Positions 10,382 through 21,375 of a stretch of DNA of 64,000 bases are shown one piece after another. Source of the stretch: Orobanche coerulescens. Its lineage: Eukaryota; Streptophyta; Magnoliopsida; Lamiales; Orobanchaceae. Where the stretch lies: the NCBI GenBank assembly GCA_033398695.1, contig CM065804.1, forward strand, positions 37,525,501-37,589,500, read 5' to 3'. The position numbers and the translations under genes are program-made. Below the pieces are notes generated by a model. The model saw only the letters and a program-made list of their open reading frames with translations. It made no database searches and was not told the DNA's origin. Within the stretch, counting starts at the first letter, position 1. Each line of letters opens with the position of its first letter.

Positions 10382-11724
10382 AGCTAAACCATATCGATAT
10401 TTCTTAATATATTTCTCATTAAGTTCCTTGATTTGGTGCCTTGCTGCTGGGTTTGCAGAGACGAGTCGATCCAAGTACATGCACGCGAAGGGGCCACAAC
10501 TGTGATTGTCGTTTTGTATGAAATGTAGCTCTCGTGGCATAATTTTGAAACTCATCTCCGTGTCATACTTCTTCTTCGATTAGTTGTTCATCCAGTACCC
10601 GGATTGAGCTAGCACACGAGGCATCAGACGAGTAATAGGTCTCAGTTGGTTGAATCGGTATCGATCATCTTGGTGTTGGTGTGACAAGGAATCACACAAC
10701 TCCACGGTCCATGTTATGATGTCAATCTTGATAGCCACCCAGTGGCTCTAGTCGAGGCAACAAATGGCAATGTTCTGTTGAAACAAAATATGTAATCATC
10801 TAAGATCATCACATCAAACATAGCGAATCATTTATAAATATAAATTTCAAACTTACCTCATTGTAATTTGACCATAGAACCGCATGTGGTGTATCAAGAC
10901 CTGTCATGCAGTCCTCGATGCATTTAGGAATTTTCTAATCCCTGTAAACCGGCTTCCTTGTCACGTTGATACCAAGTGGATCACCCGGATGGAGTATTGC
11001 AAACTCGTTGGCCATAACTAACCACAAAAAGCCAAACCACAAAATAAAAAAATCCACATCACACCAATGATATACAAGCGATTAAGTTATAGAACTTACG
11101 TAAAATTGGGAGCCGGCAAGTACAGTGATAACTCTACCGATACCAACACTACGGACTCCCCTCCGAAGCCTCGCTCGATTCGCAAGCACATAACAATCTA
11201 TCACCTCGGCATCAAAGTCTTCATGGCTAGACTCTATGCAGTTAAATAACGCCTGGGTGAGAGCATGCCCAGTCTCCAAACACCGGACAATAGCATCACG
11301 TGGCTTCTCCCTCCTAAAGTGTAGGTACAAGTTCTTCAGAGCCTCGCTATCTCTTGGAGGCACCACCATAAAAGGATCCCGAAGAGCAGCAGATGGTCGA
11401 CTCACTCGCGTTGGAAGACTACGCTCACCCAATTGCTGCGTCCCATCAGTCTCACCATATTCATCACCCTCAGCATCCCTCTCACAACTATAATGATCAG
11501 AGAGCTGTACAACTGGATGCTCGATCTCAAAAACTGGTTGCTCGATCTGAAATGGAGGCTGCTGCTGAGGACCACCACCTTCACATTGAAACATCGCACT
11601 ATAATGATGCTCGTCCTGGAACTAGTCGAACATCATCCCATACTGCTGAAACGGCGCGTCAAATGGCTAATACTGATGCTCATAATCAACGGGCTGATCA
11701 GTCCGCTCAAAAGAATGATGACTC

Positions 11725-11865
11725 TGAGAATGATGACTGTGCTGGATCTCAAAATGGTGACTGTGTTGGACCACAGAATGGTGGTGACTAGGCTTACGCT
11801 GAGAATGGTGACTAGGATGACGCTGAGAATGATGACTAGGTTGACAGTGAGAATGGTGGCTTTGC
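11725..11865. repeat. Minisatellite with unit GAGAATGRTGACTAGG
   Basis: About five imperfect 24-27 bp units share GAGAATG(A/G)TGACT. They lie within the protease gene region between the DUF1985 part and the Q/P-rich part, and translate to low-complexity sequence on the minus strand. Confidence 0.75.
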
Positions 11866-12690
11866 GTTGCACCAGAGACTGAGTAATGTGGAGGGTCAGG
11901 AATCCTCCGCTGGGGACAGATTTATCTCGAATACCACATAATGCTCCCAATGAAGGAATCATCTCATACGACCATATCTGTAAAGCCCAAACAGGACCAT
12001 AGAAGTGATAGTCCTTATGCTCTTGTCCCTCCTTCATGGAAATGTTGCCTATGTAGTAAGATAAAACCCCAAAGGCATAAGAACCCCAAGGAAACATATC
12101 CCACTGCTCAAAATCCTCAACTAATGCCCATTCCCATGTCTCGACCATCATGTCGTCAAGGCATAGGATAAAGTAGTAGTATATAAGCAAATTGGCAACC
12201 TTCACATAATCTCTTATGTCTCTACTAAAATCTCGAGAATTGAACCTCTTCCGCAGAACACTAACCTAAATATTTTTGCCATGGAGTATTCTGTGGAAAA
12301 TACTGTCAGACCGAAGAAGATGGTCGTCCTGTCGATGGAAGGTAGAGTTTCCAAAATGCAGTCCAGTGATCATGGCAAAATCACGGGCCGTAAGACGAAT
12401 GGTCCTCCCGCAAACCTGGAACCAGAACTCATCCGTGGGGATTTGATCACCCTCCAATTTATGGGCAATCAAGTGATGTAGGGCAGTATTTGAACTCCCA
12501 TTTCTCCTAACTTTAATAAAACGCCCAGGACCCCCTCGGTCAAGCTCTCGATAGCTCGATCACCAACTGCAGAATTGCGGCCCATACTTCTTAGTGTCTC
12601 AATGATCTCTTTAAATACCGCCTCCCGTATATAAAGATTCACTTGACGTGTCACAAAGCGCAATGTAGGTCTCTTCCATACGCAACCATT

Positions 12691-13031
12691 CTGCAATATA
12701 GACATACAAATCATAAGAATATGATAGAATGCTTAAGAGAACGAAAAAAAATTCTGCATTGCAAACGATCGATGCCCGTCGTGTGAAGACCATCGTGTGA
12801 AACATAACAACTCACACGATGGGCATCGATCATGTGCATGCCATCGTGTGCAAGACAGAAGCCTTTGATCTTCTTGCCCACGACGGCACACACGATCGAT
12901 GACCGTCGTGTGTAAACCATCGTGCCCACAGAAGACCGTCGTGCACAAGATGGTGTCATCTTCTTCAGCACCATCGTGACACGATGAACAACCGTCGTGG
13001 CACGATCGTGTGTGAATGAAAATACAGTAAC
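12691..13031 (-). repeat. Protease intron 1 containing a second CACGATCGTG cluster
   Basis: The intron has a GT donor (CCG|GTTACTG) and an acceptor ending TTGCAG at 12691. Between about 12755 and 13020 it carries GATCGATGCCCGTCGTGTGA, CACACGATGGGCATCGATCA, CACACGATCGATGACCGTCG and similar units. The motif family is that of the transposase intron on the other strand. Intron 1 phase is 0 on both sides. Confidence 0.75.
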
Positions 13032-13269
13032 CGGCGGCTCATTGATGAATTCCTCTTCAAATGGGGTGTCACTAGCGTGTGAGGAACTTCTGGCGTCTTC
13101 AGATTCTCTGTGGTAGTCGGAGTTCGACATTTTCTGGCCGGCGAAAGGGTTTCACGACGGGAGAGTTTTTTTGCAGAGAGATATAGCGAAGAGTTTTTTT
13201 GCAAAGAGAAATATTGAGTTGTGGGACCGTTTAGATTATTGTTCTTTGCTTTTAATAATTTTCAGTTTT

Positions 13270-13408
13270 TTTATGTTTTTTTATCTTTTAGTGGTAGACT
13301 TTAAGGGTAATAAAGTCTTTTAACACATTTTGGTATCAAAAACTTATAGTTTTATGAATGGGGATATATAACTTATTACTTCTATGATTTGGTACTAAAA
13401 AAAGAGAG
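13270..13408. repeat. Right terminal repeat of MULE-1 (inverted copy at 14203-14345)
   Basis: This arm contains TTTTGGTATCAAAAACTTAT and ATATATAACTTATTACTT, matching the reverse complement of 14203-14345 with about 75-80% identity by eye. It lies outward of protease exon 1 in MULE-1, and the partner lies outward of exon 1 in MULE-2. I therefore read both as element termini. Confidence 0.65.
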
Positions 13409-14202
13409 ATCCCTAAAGTGAATTACTTATTGAATTGTGTCTGTTACCCAATTATAGTCTAAATTGTGAAACATTTAGCTAAGTATGATATGATTTTTGA
13501 ACATGCATGTAAGCTGCTCATTTTTAGCCTTAGTCATATGAAGATCACACCATTCGAAAGAATACATAGAAGCTGGATATCAGTGTAGTTTTGGCATTAT
13601 CAAAAAGAAAAAAAATGTTGGAATACGTCATCTTAAGTTTTGATAAATGCAGCAAACTACAACATCCTTCCTACAACTGACTTCAAACTGCCTTGATTAT
13701 ACACTATTCAGTTCACAACATAATGAAGATCGAGATTTCTACAGCAAACTCCTAGTTGGCAAAACAATAATGTTGTATGCTCTTTACTTCATAGGTTTTT
13801 ATAACCAAAAACCAAAAAATTTAGGTAAACACATATCTTTTCTATTATTTGGTTTATTTCTTCGTAATGTATTCGTCCAATATCTTATTGTTTTGATGTT
13901 ATATTGAATTTCTTAAGTGTTATTTGTAATTTTAATATCTTTTTAGTTTTTTATTAAAACCTGTGTCTACAAGACCGTATAATTGAATCAAATTCAAACG
14001 ATTCGAGTTATAATAATGCATACGCCTATTAAAAATTCGAAACCATTCGAAATAACAATGATACAAATTAAATTATTTTGATTTTTTACTAGGAATCGAA
14101 AATCTCATGCCTCAAGCAAAATATTAGAAAAGTAATCAATGTCGCGACATTACTAGTCAAATTAAAATATATTGAATTAGTATCTATGAAATGATGTCTG
14201 AA
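13409..14202. other. Unassigned AT-rich DNA between the two MULE copies
   Basis: An 86-codon frame at 13647-13907 shows no recognisable domain and normal AT bias, so I do not call it a gene. No repeat or RNA signal was found. It may be host intergenic DNA. Confidence 0.45.
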
Positions 14203-14345
14203 AGGGCTTTATCATTTTTATTACCAAACCACAAAAGTAACAAGTTATATATTCTCATTCCTAAGAGTATAACTTTTTGATACCAAAATATGTTTAAAGA
14301 TATTAGTACCCTTAGGTATAAAAATAAAAGATAAAAAAAGATAAA
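14203..14345. repeat. Left terminal repeat of MULE-2
   Basis: This is the inverse partner of 13270-13408. Reading outward to inward on plus it begins AGGGCTTTATCATTTTTATT. The MULE-1 equivalent reads AGGGATCTCTCTTTTTTTAG on minus. Confidence 0.6.
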
Positions 14346-14372
14346 ATAAGTAGAAAAGTAATAAAACATAAT

Positions 14373-14775
14373 AATAACCAGTGACCTTGGTTCACTGGCC
14401 ACGGGTCTTCCACTTCAAGTGGGAGACCCGGGTTCGAGTCCCTCTGAGAACAAGAACTTTCAAGGGTTTATGACTCTATAATATATGATTAAAGAAGAGA
14501 CCCTATTCCTCAGGGATACGCTGGTGGAATAATTAAATATTGAGGGCTTCAAGCGACAGTGTGAGAGGCCAGATCTCGGTGGGACCCTGCAGTTGGATTT
14601 GAGGGGGTCCAGCATGGAGCAATCACTTGGACGATGCCTTGTGCACAGTAGTTGAGGATATTTAAGAACCTGGGAGCCGGATACACATCTCGTGATTTAA
14701 CTAGTTGCAGTACTGTGGGGTCGGGGCTGTGATCCCGAGGACTAGTCAGGTGTAAGCTTGGAACCTCAGTATAAA
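14373..14775 (+). mobile_element. tRNA-derived SINE
   Basis: A 10-bp target duplication AAAACATAAT flanks the element (14363-14372 and 14776-14785). Near the 5' end are Pol III promoter boxes: A box TGGTTCACTGG at 14388-14398 and a perfect B box GGTTCGAGTCC at 14431-14441. The spacing is normal for tRNA-derived SINEs. The 3' end is CTCAGTAT followed by a short A run. At about 400 bp it is long for a plant SINE, and the body has no coding frame. It would be copied by LINE machinery acting in trans. It was inserted into the MULE-2 leader. Confidence 0.78.
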
Positions 14776-14894
14776 AAAACATAATCTAATTAAATAATCC
14801 CACCAACCCACTCTTTCTCTCTCTTCCAAAAAAACACCTCTCTCTCGCATAAGAACCAGACTGTCCCCAACCAAAACTCATTGCCAGCAAGAAA

Positions 14895-14993
14895 ATGACC
14901 GCCTCCAACTATGTTAGAGAATCCGAACACGATTGAAGTTCCTCAGACGATAGTGACACCCAATATGAAGAGGCTTTTGTTAATGAGCCACCG
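14895..14993 (+). pseudogene. Exon 1 of MULE-2 protease gene
   Basis: This is a 33-codon exon of exactly the same length as the MULE-1 exon 1, starting MTASNYVRES and ending NEPP before a GT donor (CCG|GTTAGT). A TGA replaces a sense codon at residue 14. Its 5' flank (pyrimidine-rich, then AGAAAATG) also resembles the MULE-1 copy. The conserved length and donor support the exon model in both elements. Confidence 0.75.
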
Positions 14994-15225
14994 GTTAGTA
15001 CCCTGAGTTTGCCATTTTTATGAAAAAATAAGCTTTTAAAATATGTCTTTGTACATGCGTAATTGTATTAGGGATGGATGTATATGCTTATATGAGTTTC
15101 GATAGCATTATTTTGAAGTTTGAGCATTGAAAATTGGCGCAATTTAGTCACTCACGACCGCGCTCACGACAGTTGTTCATCGTCAGAACGATCAGTGTTA
15201 CACTATAACATGTTCTACAAATGAT

Positions 15226-15578
15226 ACATTCCTATAGTTGTCCTGAACTCTGTCTTGGACCTAAAGGTGGACCCCACCTCCAGCTGACCGGAGACAAGTG
15301 GAAGCCCCAATCAAAAGTCTCGGCCCTACTGGGGTCGGGAAATAGAATGATCCAATTATGCATTGAACATTGATGCTCATGCTCGGTCGCAGACTGATGG
15401 TCGGATGAGAAGTTCTGATGACACATAATCTTATCCATTTGGGCAGGTTGGTGACCCCAAGAAAGAAACTCCATAGATAGTGACTCAAGGAAGTCTTTAC
15501 AATGATCTTCATCTTCGTCTTTGGATGTATGCACCTACTCACCTTCCTCACCTTTCTCGTATTGATAATCTTTGAAAG
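15226..15578 (-). pseudogene. MULE-2 transposase N-terminal fragment
   Basis: The minus-strand frames give an acidic stretch (EEGE, HTSKDEDEDHCKD), FLESLSMEFLSWGHQPAQMD, and HQNFSSDHQSATEHEH. This is clearly homologous to residues 100-185 of the MULE-1 frame. It ends with the start of the DNA-binding region and changes frame near 15300. The sequence stops at LTR D (15579). Confidence 0.8.
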
Positions 15579-16421
15579 TGTAATATCCAGATGTAATCTT
15601 TCATTTTATACCATTGTACTATACATATTGTATGAGTACCGTCGCATTATAATTGGATTTGTGCAATGTTTATTATATAATTATACTTGGGAATCAAAGT
15701 ATTGTAGGTTTGATGTTCGTACTATTTGACTATTGGAAGTTGCATGATAAGTCATACTTTGGCTAAGTAGTCTAGACTTAGCATACGCTATGTTCAGTTC
15801 CTAGCATATGCTATCTCGATGACCATTGCATACTTTAAACTTGATTGATTATGTACATAATAGAAGGTACCAGATCGCATCTTAACTTTCGGCGTGTGGA
15901 GCCATGCATGACCAGGATTTTTTGATCGATTGAGACAGCCAAGTCAACGGGCATTACATACGCAATGTTGACTTGTTAGCGTACGTAATGAGGATAGACT
16001 TACATTCGTCATCTTAACAAGGTACGTAAGGAAGTGTGTGTTTTGAGGCAGTAGCTTCTAGAGGATCAGTACGTACATAACACTAATGTGTTAGTGTATG
16101 TAAAGGGTTTAAATTTTGCTGGTAGCGTATGTTATGATAAATGCAAATTTTAAATACATGTCTTGTATTTCATTTTTGCAGGAACCAAACTTCAATATCC
16201 CCTCTAGAAATCGTTTCTCTGCCATCCTAAGTCAGTATTATCCCTATCCATCTTGTCTTGGAGCTTCATATCTTGGATTGGAGCCTAGAGGATTGAAGAT
16301 TGAAGTGTGTTCTTGAAGTCTTTGGGGTTTGTTCTTCATTTTCAAGAGGTTGGTTGTCTAATCTTGTATTAATTCCATAATGATGACGATACTAGTGATG
16401 ATTACTTCACATGATGTTTAA
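15579..16421 (+). mobile_element. D: chromovirus LTR fragment (family of E)
   Basis: It starts TGTAATATCC, preceded by GAAAG, and is colinear with the reverse complement of the E LTRs (shared CTTGGATTG...GCCT, GAAGTGTGTTCTTG and CTAGTGATGAT). It includes a block of palindromic motifs at 15768-16135. It breaks off near 16421, where the gag sequence of element A begins with no LTR end or primer-binding site. A deletion has therefore fused D to A and removed A's 5' LTR and gag start. Confidence 0.75.
15768..16135. repeat. Palindromic LTR motif cluster in D
   Basis: Eight or so degenerate units include TTAGCATACGCTATG, TAGCATATGCTATC, CATTACATACGCAATG, TTAGCGTACGTAATG, AGTACGTACATAAC and TAGCGTATGTTATG. 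They are the decayed form of the arrays in E, F, G and H. Confidence 0.7.
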
Positions 16422-17362
16422 TTGAAGCAGCAACTCGAATTGAGAATGGAACAGCAAGACTGGCACAACAGCAAAACCGACTTTCTGGAAATACTAAGAG
16501 CCCGGCGAATGGATCAATAATGAAATCTCTACAAAAATTCTGCAAGACAGGAGAGAAGGGAAACCCGAGCGGAACGAGAACACAGGTCCTTAAAAAAGCA
16601 GCACCTCTCTGCCCGCATTGCAAAAAGAAAGGACACAAAGCTAGTGAATGCTGGAAGATGTTGGGAAAGTGCCTGAAATGTGGCAGAACACAACAGAAAA
16701 TCAAGGATTGCCCAAAAGTGGAAAATCGAACAAATAAACCAGCTACTGTGGCAAAGTCTGGGAACAATAAGGGGAAAGCTGCGCCTCGTGTGTTTGCCCT
16801 AGCCAAGCAATTGTCTCCTGGAAACAATGATATGATGGAAGGTACACTTCTCATATCAAACCACTCAGCACATACACTCATTGATCCAGGGTCATCACAT
16901 CCATTCATTGCACCACAATTTTCTGAAAAATTAAACCAGCAATTAGACTATCTGCCTATATGCCTTGATGTATCCACCCCAATGGGTAGTAGTCAATTAA
17001 CTGATAGGGTGCACAATGCATGTGATATAGTGATTAGTGGTAATTGCTTTCCCGCAGATTTGGTAGTACTCCCTATACTAGAATATGATGTTATTCTAGG
17101 AGTGTATTGGTTATCAAAACATTTCGCACAATTAGATTGTCACTCTAAGATAGTTAGGTTTTGCGAACCTAACAAACTAGTAGTGGAATTGGTTGGGAAT
17201 GCTAGAATCAACCTAGCACCTATTATATCAGCCGTCAAAGCTAGAAAGGCTATTACCAAATGGGCAATCGGGTTTCTATCTTTCATTATCAACAAACCCA
17301 AGAGTAAGACGTGTATAGAAACCATCCGAGTGGTATCTGAATACCCTAGTTTATTTCCGTAG
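16422..17362 (+). pseudogene. A gag zinc knuckles and protease
   Basis: The frame contains two CCHC-type knuckles, CPHCKKKGHKASEC and CLKCGRTQQKIKDC (the second has Gln in place of the His), so nucleic-acid binding would be impaired. An aspartic-protease domain follows, with LIDPGSSHPFI (D-P-G in place of the usual D-S/T-G) and VILGVYWLSKH. The frame ends at a TAG (17360-17362) in the linker to RT. The matching region of C is at 51796-52624. Confidence 0.82.
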
Positions 17363-18815
17363 GAACTAACCTCCTTGCCACCAGATAGAGAGGTTGAGTT
17401 CAATATTGAGATCAGGCCCGGGAAGGCACCAATAGGAAAAGCACCATTTCGAATGGCACTATTGGAGCTACAAGAGTTGAAGATACAACTACAAAAATTA
17501 CTCGATGTGGGATTTATTTAACCCAGTGTATCACCATGGGGAGATCTAGCACTGTTCGTTAAGAAGAAGGATGGGACAATGAGACTTTGCATAGACTACC
17601 ACGAACTCAACAACATCACCATTAAGAATAAGTATCCTCTTTCAAGGATAGATGAACTGTTTGATCAACTTCATGGAGCCACGGTATATTCCAAATTCGA
17701 TCTTCAACAAGGATACTACCAGTTGAAGATTAAAAATGAAGATGTTCCTAAAATCGCATTCCAAACTACATATGGCCACTATGAGTTTATAGTGATGCCT
17801 TTTGGACTCACGAATGCTCATGCAGCATTTATGGATTTAATGCCAGAGTATTTCAACCATATCTCGACCGGTTCGTAGCGATATTTATTGATGACATACT
17901 CGTGTACTCCAAATCGGAGAGAGATCATGAGTAACACCTGAGTCTAGTGCTAGAAACACTAAGGCATCACAAGTTGTACGCCAAGTATAGCAAGTGCGAA
18001 TTCTGGTTGAGGGAAGTGGCATTTTTGGGTCACATTCTCTCTGAAGAAGGAATTGCAGTGGATCCATCCAAGATTGAAGCTATTCTGGATAGGAAGAGAC
18101 CAAAAAATGTCACCGAGATCAGAATCTTTATTGGACTTGCGGCTTACTATCGTAATTCATCAAGGACTTCTCGAAGATAGCGGGACCTCTCACCCGACTG
18201 ACACAAAAACAAGCCAAATCTGAATGGACGGATAAGTGCGAAGCGAGTTTTCAAGAACTCAAGAAGAGGCTTACTGCCGCACCAATACTGAAGCTTCCAG
18301 AAGGAACCCATGGATTCGTCGTCTATAGTGATGCCTCTAAGGAAGGCCTTGGTGCAGTACTAATGAGAAATGGAAAAGTAATTATGTATGCCTCCAGGAA
18401 GCTCAAAATGCAAGAGAGAAACTATCCAACGAATGACCTTGAGCTTGCAGCAATAGTCTTTGCCTTAAAGAAATGGCGACACCATTACGGTGCTGAATTC
18501 ACAGTGTTTGCGGACCATAAAAGTCTCAAGTACCTATCTTCTCAGAAGGAACTTAACCTCCGACAGATAAGATGGGTAGAACTTTTAGAAGATTATCGTT
18601 GTAAGATTCAACATCATCCCCGAAAAGCAAACATAGTGGCTGATGCCTTAAGTGGGAAGGCTAGGGTGGCCCGAGAATGGCAAGCTCTTGAGGAACTAAG
18701 CTGCCTAAATCCCATTCACGAAGGTACCCACTTGGTCTGCGGCAACCTTACATTTAAACCAAAATTAATAGACGACATTCGCGTAGCTCAAGAGAAAGAT
18801 TCGAAAGATCATTAG
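17363..18815 (+). pseudogene. A reverse transcriptase and RNase H
   Basis: RT motifs include [30 protein letters not shown] and [12 protein letters not shown]. The catalytic FIDDILVYS lies just after a frameshift near 17870. RNase H has VYSDAS, the DLELAAIVFALKKW Glu region, FADHKSLKY, and a terminal Asp in ADALSGK. Stop codons at 17519 (TAA) and around 17878-17940, together with two frame changes, inactivate it. Confidence 0.85.
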
Positions 18816-19819
18816 GGGTGAGAGAGACGAGTTTGCAATTTTTGAGGACGGAATAGTACGCTTTAAAAAATGATTATATGTACCTCATGATGAGAAGCTC
18901 AGGAGAAAAATTCTCGATGAAGCCCATTGTTCAAGGTAGACGATACACTTGGGAGGTAACAAGATGTACCGAGACCTAAAGAAAAATTTTTGGTGGGTAA
19001 ACATGAAAAATCAAGTAGCTGTATTCGTGGCGCGATGCCTCACATGTTAGAGAGTGAAGGGTGAACATCAGCGACCCTCAGGACTACTATAACCATTAGA
19101 AGTCCCAGAATGGAAATGGGAAATGATAACCATGGACTTCATTACGGATATGCCAACAACAAGAGGAGGCTATAACACAATTTGGGTGATCGTCGACAGA
19201 TTGACGAGATCATTGCATTTTGTGCTGGTTAAAAAAGATCATAGCCTGTAAAAACTGGCTAGAACTTATATCTGAGTGATTGTTCGACTCCATGGAGTGC
19301 CAGCAGATATAGTATCTGATAGAGATCCAAGATTTGTATCTTGATTCTGGAAAGTCTTCCACAAGGAATTGGGAACTTCCTTAAGTTTTAGCATAAGCGC
19401 TCACCCCCAGACAGACGGGCAATCTGAACGGACCATCCAGACTCTCGAGGACATGTTATGAGCCTGCGTACTAGACTTTCAAGGAAATTCGGATCGTCAC
19501 CTACCATTGACTGAATTCGCGTATAACAATAGTTACCAAGCTACAGTCGGAATGGCGCCCTATGAAGCTCTGTACAGGAGGAAGTGCCGATCCCCACTCC
19601 ATTGGGAAATTGATGACCAGTGGACACCAATGACTCAACGAATAGAATCCTCACTGACAAACATAGATTTGGTGAAAGAAACCATGGATAAAGTACAGTT
19701 GATTAAATATAGAATCCACACATCTCAAAGTAGACAGAGGAGTTACGTCGATCAATGGGGGAAGGATATAGAGTTCGGGGAATGAGATCAAGTATTTCTA
19801 AGGTTATCTCCACAAAAGG
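18816..19819 (+). pseudogene. A integrase, upstream part
   Basis: The sequence retains the zinc-binding HHCC region in degraded form (VARCLTC), the core motifs around TMDFITDMPTTRGG and VSDRDPRF, and a clean frame at 19507-19785 ([20 protein letters not shown]). More than six in-frame stops are present. The frame is cut at 19819 by element B and continues at 29349. Confidence 0.8.
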
Positions 19820-20394
19820 TGTAACACCCCCGAGATATTCGAGGTATATTACACCGCCGTGGACCCCTACATGGGACCCACATGGCTAAACAAGAAAAAC
19901 ACCACTCGACTAACCGTCTTCGTTAGCGAGGAAACATATATTAACAATACGAACATATAATAACACGCCCAGTGCAACCGGCGTAATAAACATCAACCGA
20001 CAAATATAGCAATTTCAACGAATACAAACCACAACGCGGAGTGAAAAGCCTAAGTACTCGTGAGTACATTCTATAAGTTTATAAAATTTAAAACAACCAC
20101 ATCGAAAGAGACAACAGAAATAAGGAGACCCCAATGCACATGTCAATGACCCTGGCCAGCATCCTTGTACTGTCCCAGCGCCCGCTCGTCCGGCTGAACA
20201 TGACCTGAAATTCATAAGAAAAATTTCCCCAAAACGGGTCCCTAAAGGGGTTATCAATTACGCTAGTATAAGTAATCAAGGCAAACCAATCTCTCACACA
20301 TTACATAGTACATGCACCAATTCATTTAGAAAACCAAAACCAGACATATGTTTTCCAGAAACAAACAGTCAATCAACAATTTGCCTTGGAACCG

Positions 20395-20620
20395 GGGCTA
20401 TACCACCGGTCCCACTCGAGGCCTATAAGGACCCTCCTGAGCGGGCCATATCATAAAACAAATCATGCACAGGCATCGCATTGAGAACGGGTCTATACCA
20501 CTGATCCCACTCGAGGCCTCTAAAGACCCTCCCGAGCTGGCTAGCGAATCAAACTAGTGAATCCAGGGCTATACCATTGGATTCTCTCCAGGCCCCGTCG
20601 TACCCTCTCGAGGTGAGCAA
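20395..20620. repeat. Degenerate direct repeats in B LTR
   Basis: Three units share GGGCTATACCA, CCACTCGAGGCC and a final GACCCTCC-GAG or equivalent. One unit is missing from the right LTR copy (26935-27028), so unit number differs between the LTRs. Confidence 0.7.
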
Positions 20621-21237
20621 AGCATACACAATAAACATCATCAATTCATGTTAAGCATAAAGGTTTCCAAAAATACTTGCCTTGAGTTGACGACGACACG
20701 AACGGAAGGAAATCAACGTGACCGCTAGGAACTAACGAAACCGAACCTAACGATTCAAAGAATACAATCACAACCATTTCTAAATGAATACGGAAACGGA
20801 ATACACCCGAAAACCTGCCTACGATTCATGTGTATTCGTACAAAACAACAATGAGGGCGGATCGCAATCAAACCCTCTCGATTACACAAATATTACGAAA
20901 TATACCATGAATCCGTAGGGAAACCAAGAATACCAACAAGATTAATCATATTCATCATGGATTAATCAACAACACAGAGCGAATCGAACAATATAATCGA
21001 AAAACCCCCACATTACCCAAAAGTAGGGTTCTAAGAGATTACCTTGGATTAGGATGGAGATTTCAAGTAGAAGTCGCTAATCTTCAACAAGAACTCGAGG
21101 TGGATGATCTCTCCAAGATTGAGGGTGCTCAAATCTCCCAAAAATTGCTCCTAAGTCGCCTAGATAGTGAGGGAGATGAAGAAAGAAGAAGAAATGAAAT
21201 CCTCTCCCAGAAACCCACTGATAACCAGCTGACTGAC

Positions 21238-21375
21238 CTACGTGCCGCGGCGCAGGTTGAGTGTGTCGTGGCCCTCGGCTGAAAATAGAGAGCAGTTTTT
21301 TGGTTGCGTGCCGCGGCACGCAGTACAGCCGGCCCAGGCTCGGCGCACAGTCCCCTGTGCTACGGCACACACTGT
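21238..21375. repeat. CCGCGG palindromes in B 3' LTR
   Basis: Units are CGTGCCGCGGCGCAGG, GCGTGCCGCGGCACGC and GTGCTACGGCACAC. The middle one contains the perfect palindrome GTGCCGCGGCAC. A matching cluster lies at 28680-28835 in the other LTR. Confidence 0.75.

Larger units (their letters stand above)
10349..13130 (-). pseudogene. Ulp1-like SUMO-protease gene with DUF1985 region (decayed)
   Basis: This multi-exon minus-strand gene is typical of KAONASHI MULEs. Exon 1 (13130-13032) encodes 33 residues starting MSNSDYHRES and ends at a GT donor. Intron 1 is 13031-12691. Exon 2 and following frames (12690-11633) hold a DUF1985-like region: FVTRQVNLYIREAVF, then FWFQVCGRTIRLTARDFAMI, then PWGSYAFGVL and ALQIWSYEMIPSLG. 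A Q/P-rich part lies at 11594-11100, an exon at 11017-10857 and the last exon at 10774-10349. The last exon has the C48 protease residues in order: His in HWVAIKID, Asp in ELCDSL, and Cys in NDNHSCGPF. TAG or TAA codons before HWV, in the 11017-10857 exon, after GKNI and before SKKKYD, and a frame change between exon 2 and the DUF1985 part, show that it is a pseudogene. The enzyme family removes SUMO from proteins; its role in MULEs is unresolved. Confidence 0.78.
1..13408 (+). mobile_element. KAONASHI-type Mutator-like element (MULE-1), left end outside window
   Basis: This is a large DNA transposon carrying a MuDR-type transposase on the plus strand and an Ulp1-like SUMO-protease gene on the minus strand, facing each other. 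That pairing is the hallmark of the KAONASHI (KI) group of plant MULEs. A small two-exon gene lies between them. The right end is placed near 13408 because an inverted copy of the terminal 140 bp occurs at 14203-14345, next to a second copy of the protease exon 1. The left terminus is outside the window. A chromovirus (753-6464) splits the transposase. Nonsense codons in both large genes indicate that the element is no longer autonomous. The right boundary is inferred and not proven by a target duplication. Confidence 0.75.
14203..15578 (-). mobile_element. MULE-2: inverted, internally deleted copy of the KI-MULE
   Basis: Relative to MULE-1 the order is reversed: terminal repeat (14203-14345), protease exon 1 on plus (14895-14993), a short residual segment, then transposase N-terminus on minus (15578-15226). 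Everything between intron 1 of the protease gene and the transposase N-terminus is missing. A SINE lies in the 5' untranslated region at 14373-14775. LTR fragment D cuts the transposase end at 15578. The copies differ in many codons, so MULE-2 is a separate, older insertion or duplicate. Confidence 0.7.

Noticed and set aside
11393..11882. Three overlapping plus-strand ORFs of 130-150 codons
   Set aside because: They are antisense shadows of the protease-gene Q/P-rich exon and of the GAGAATGATGACT minisatellite.
13647..13907. 86-codon plus-strand ORF
   Set aside because: Composition is that of AT-rich DNA. No domain, no splice signals and no repeat homology were seen.
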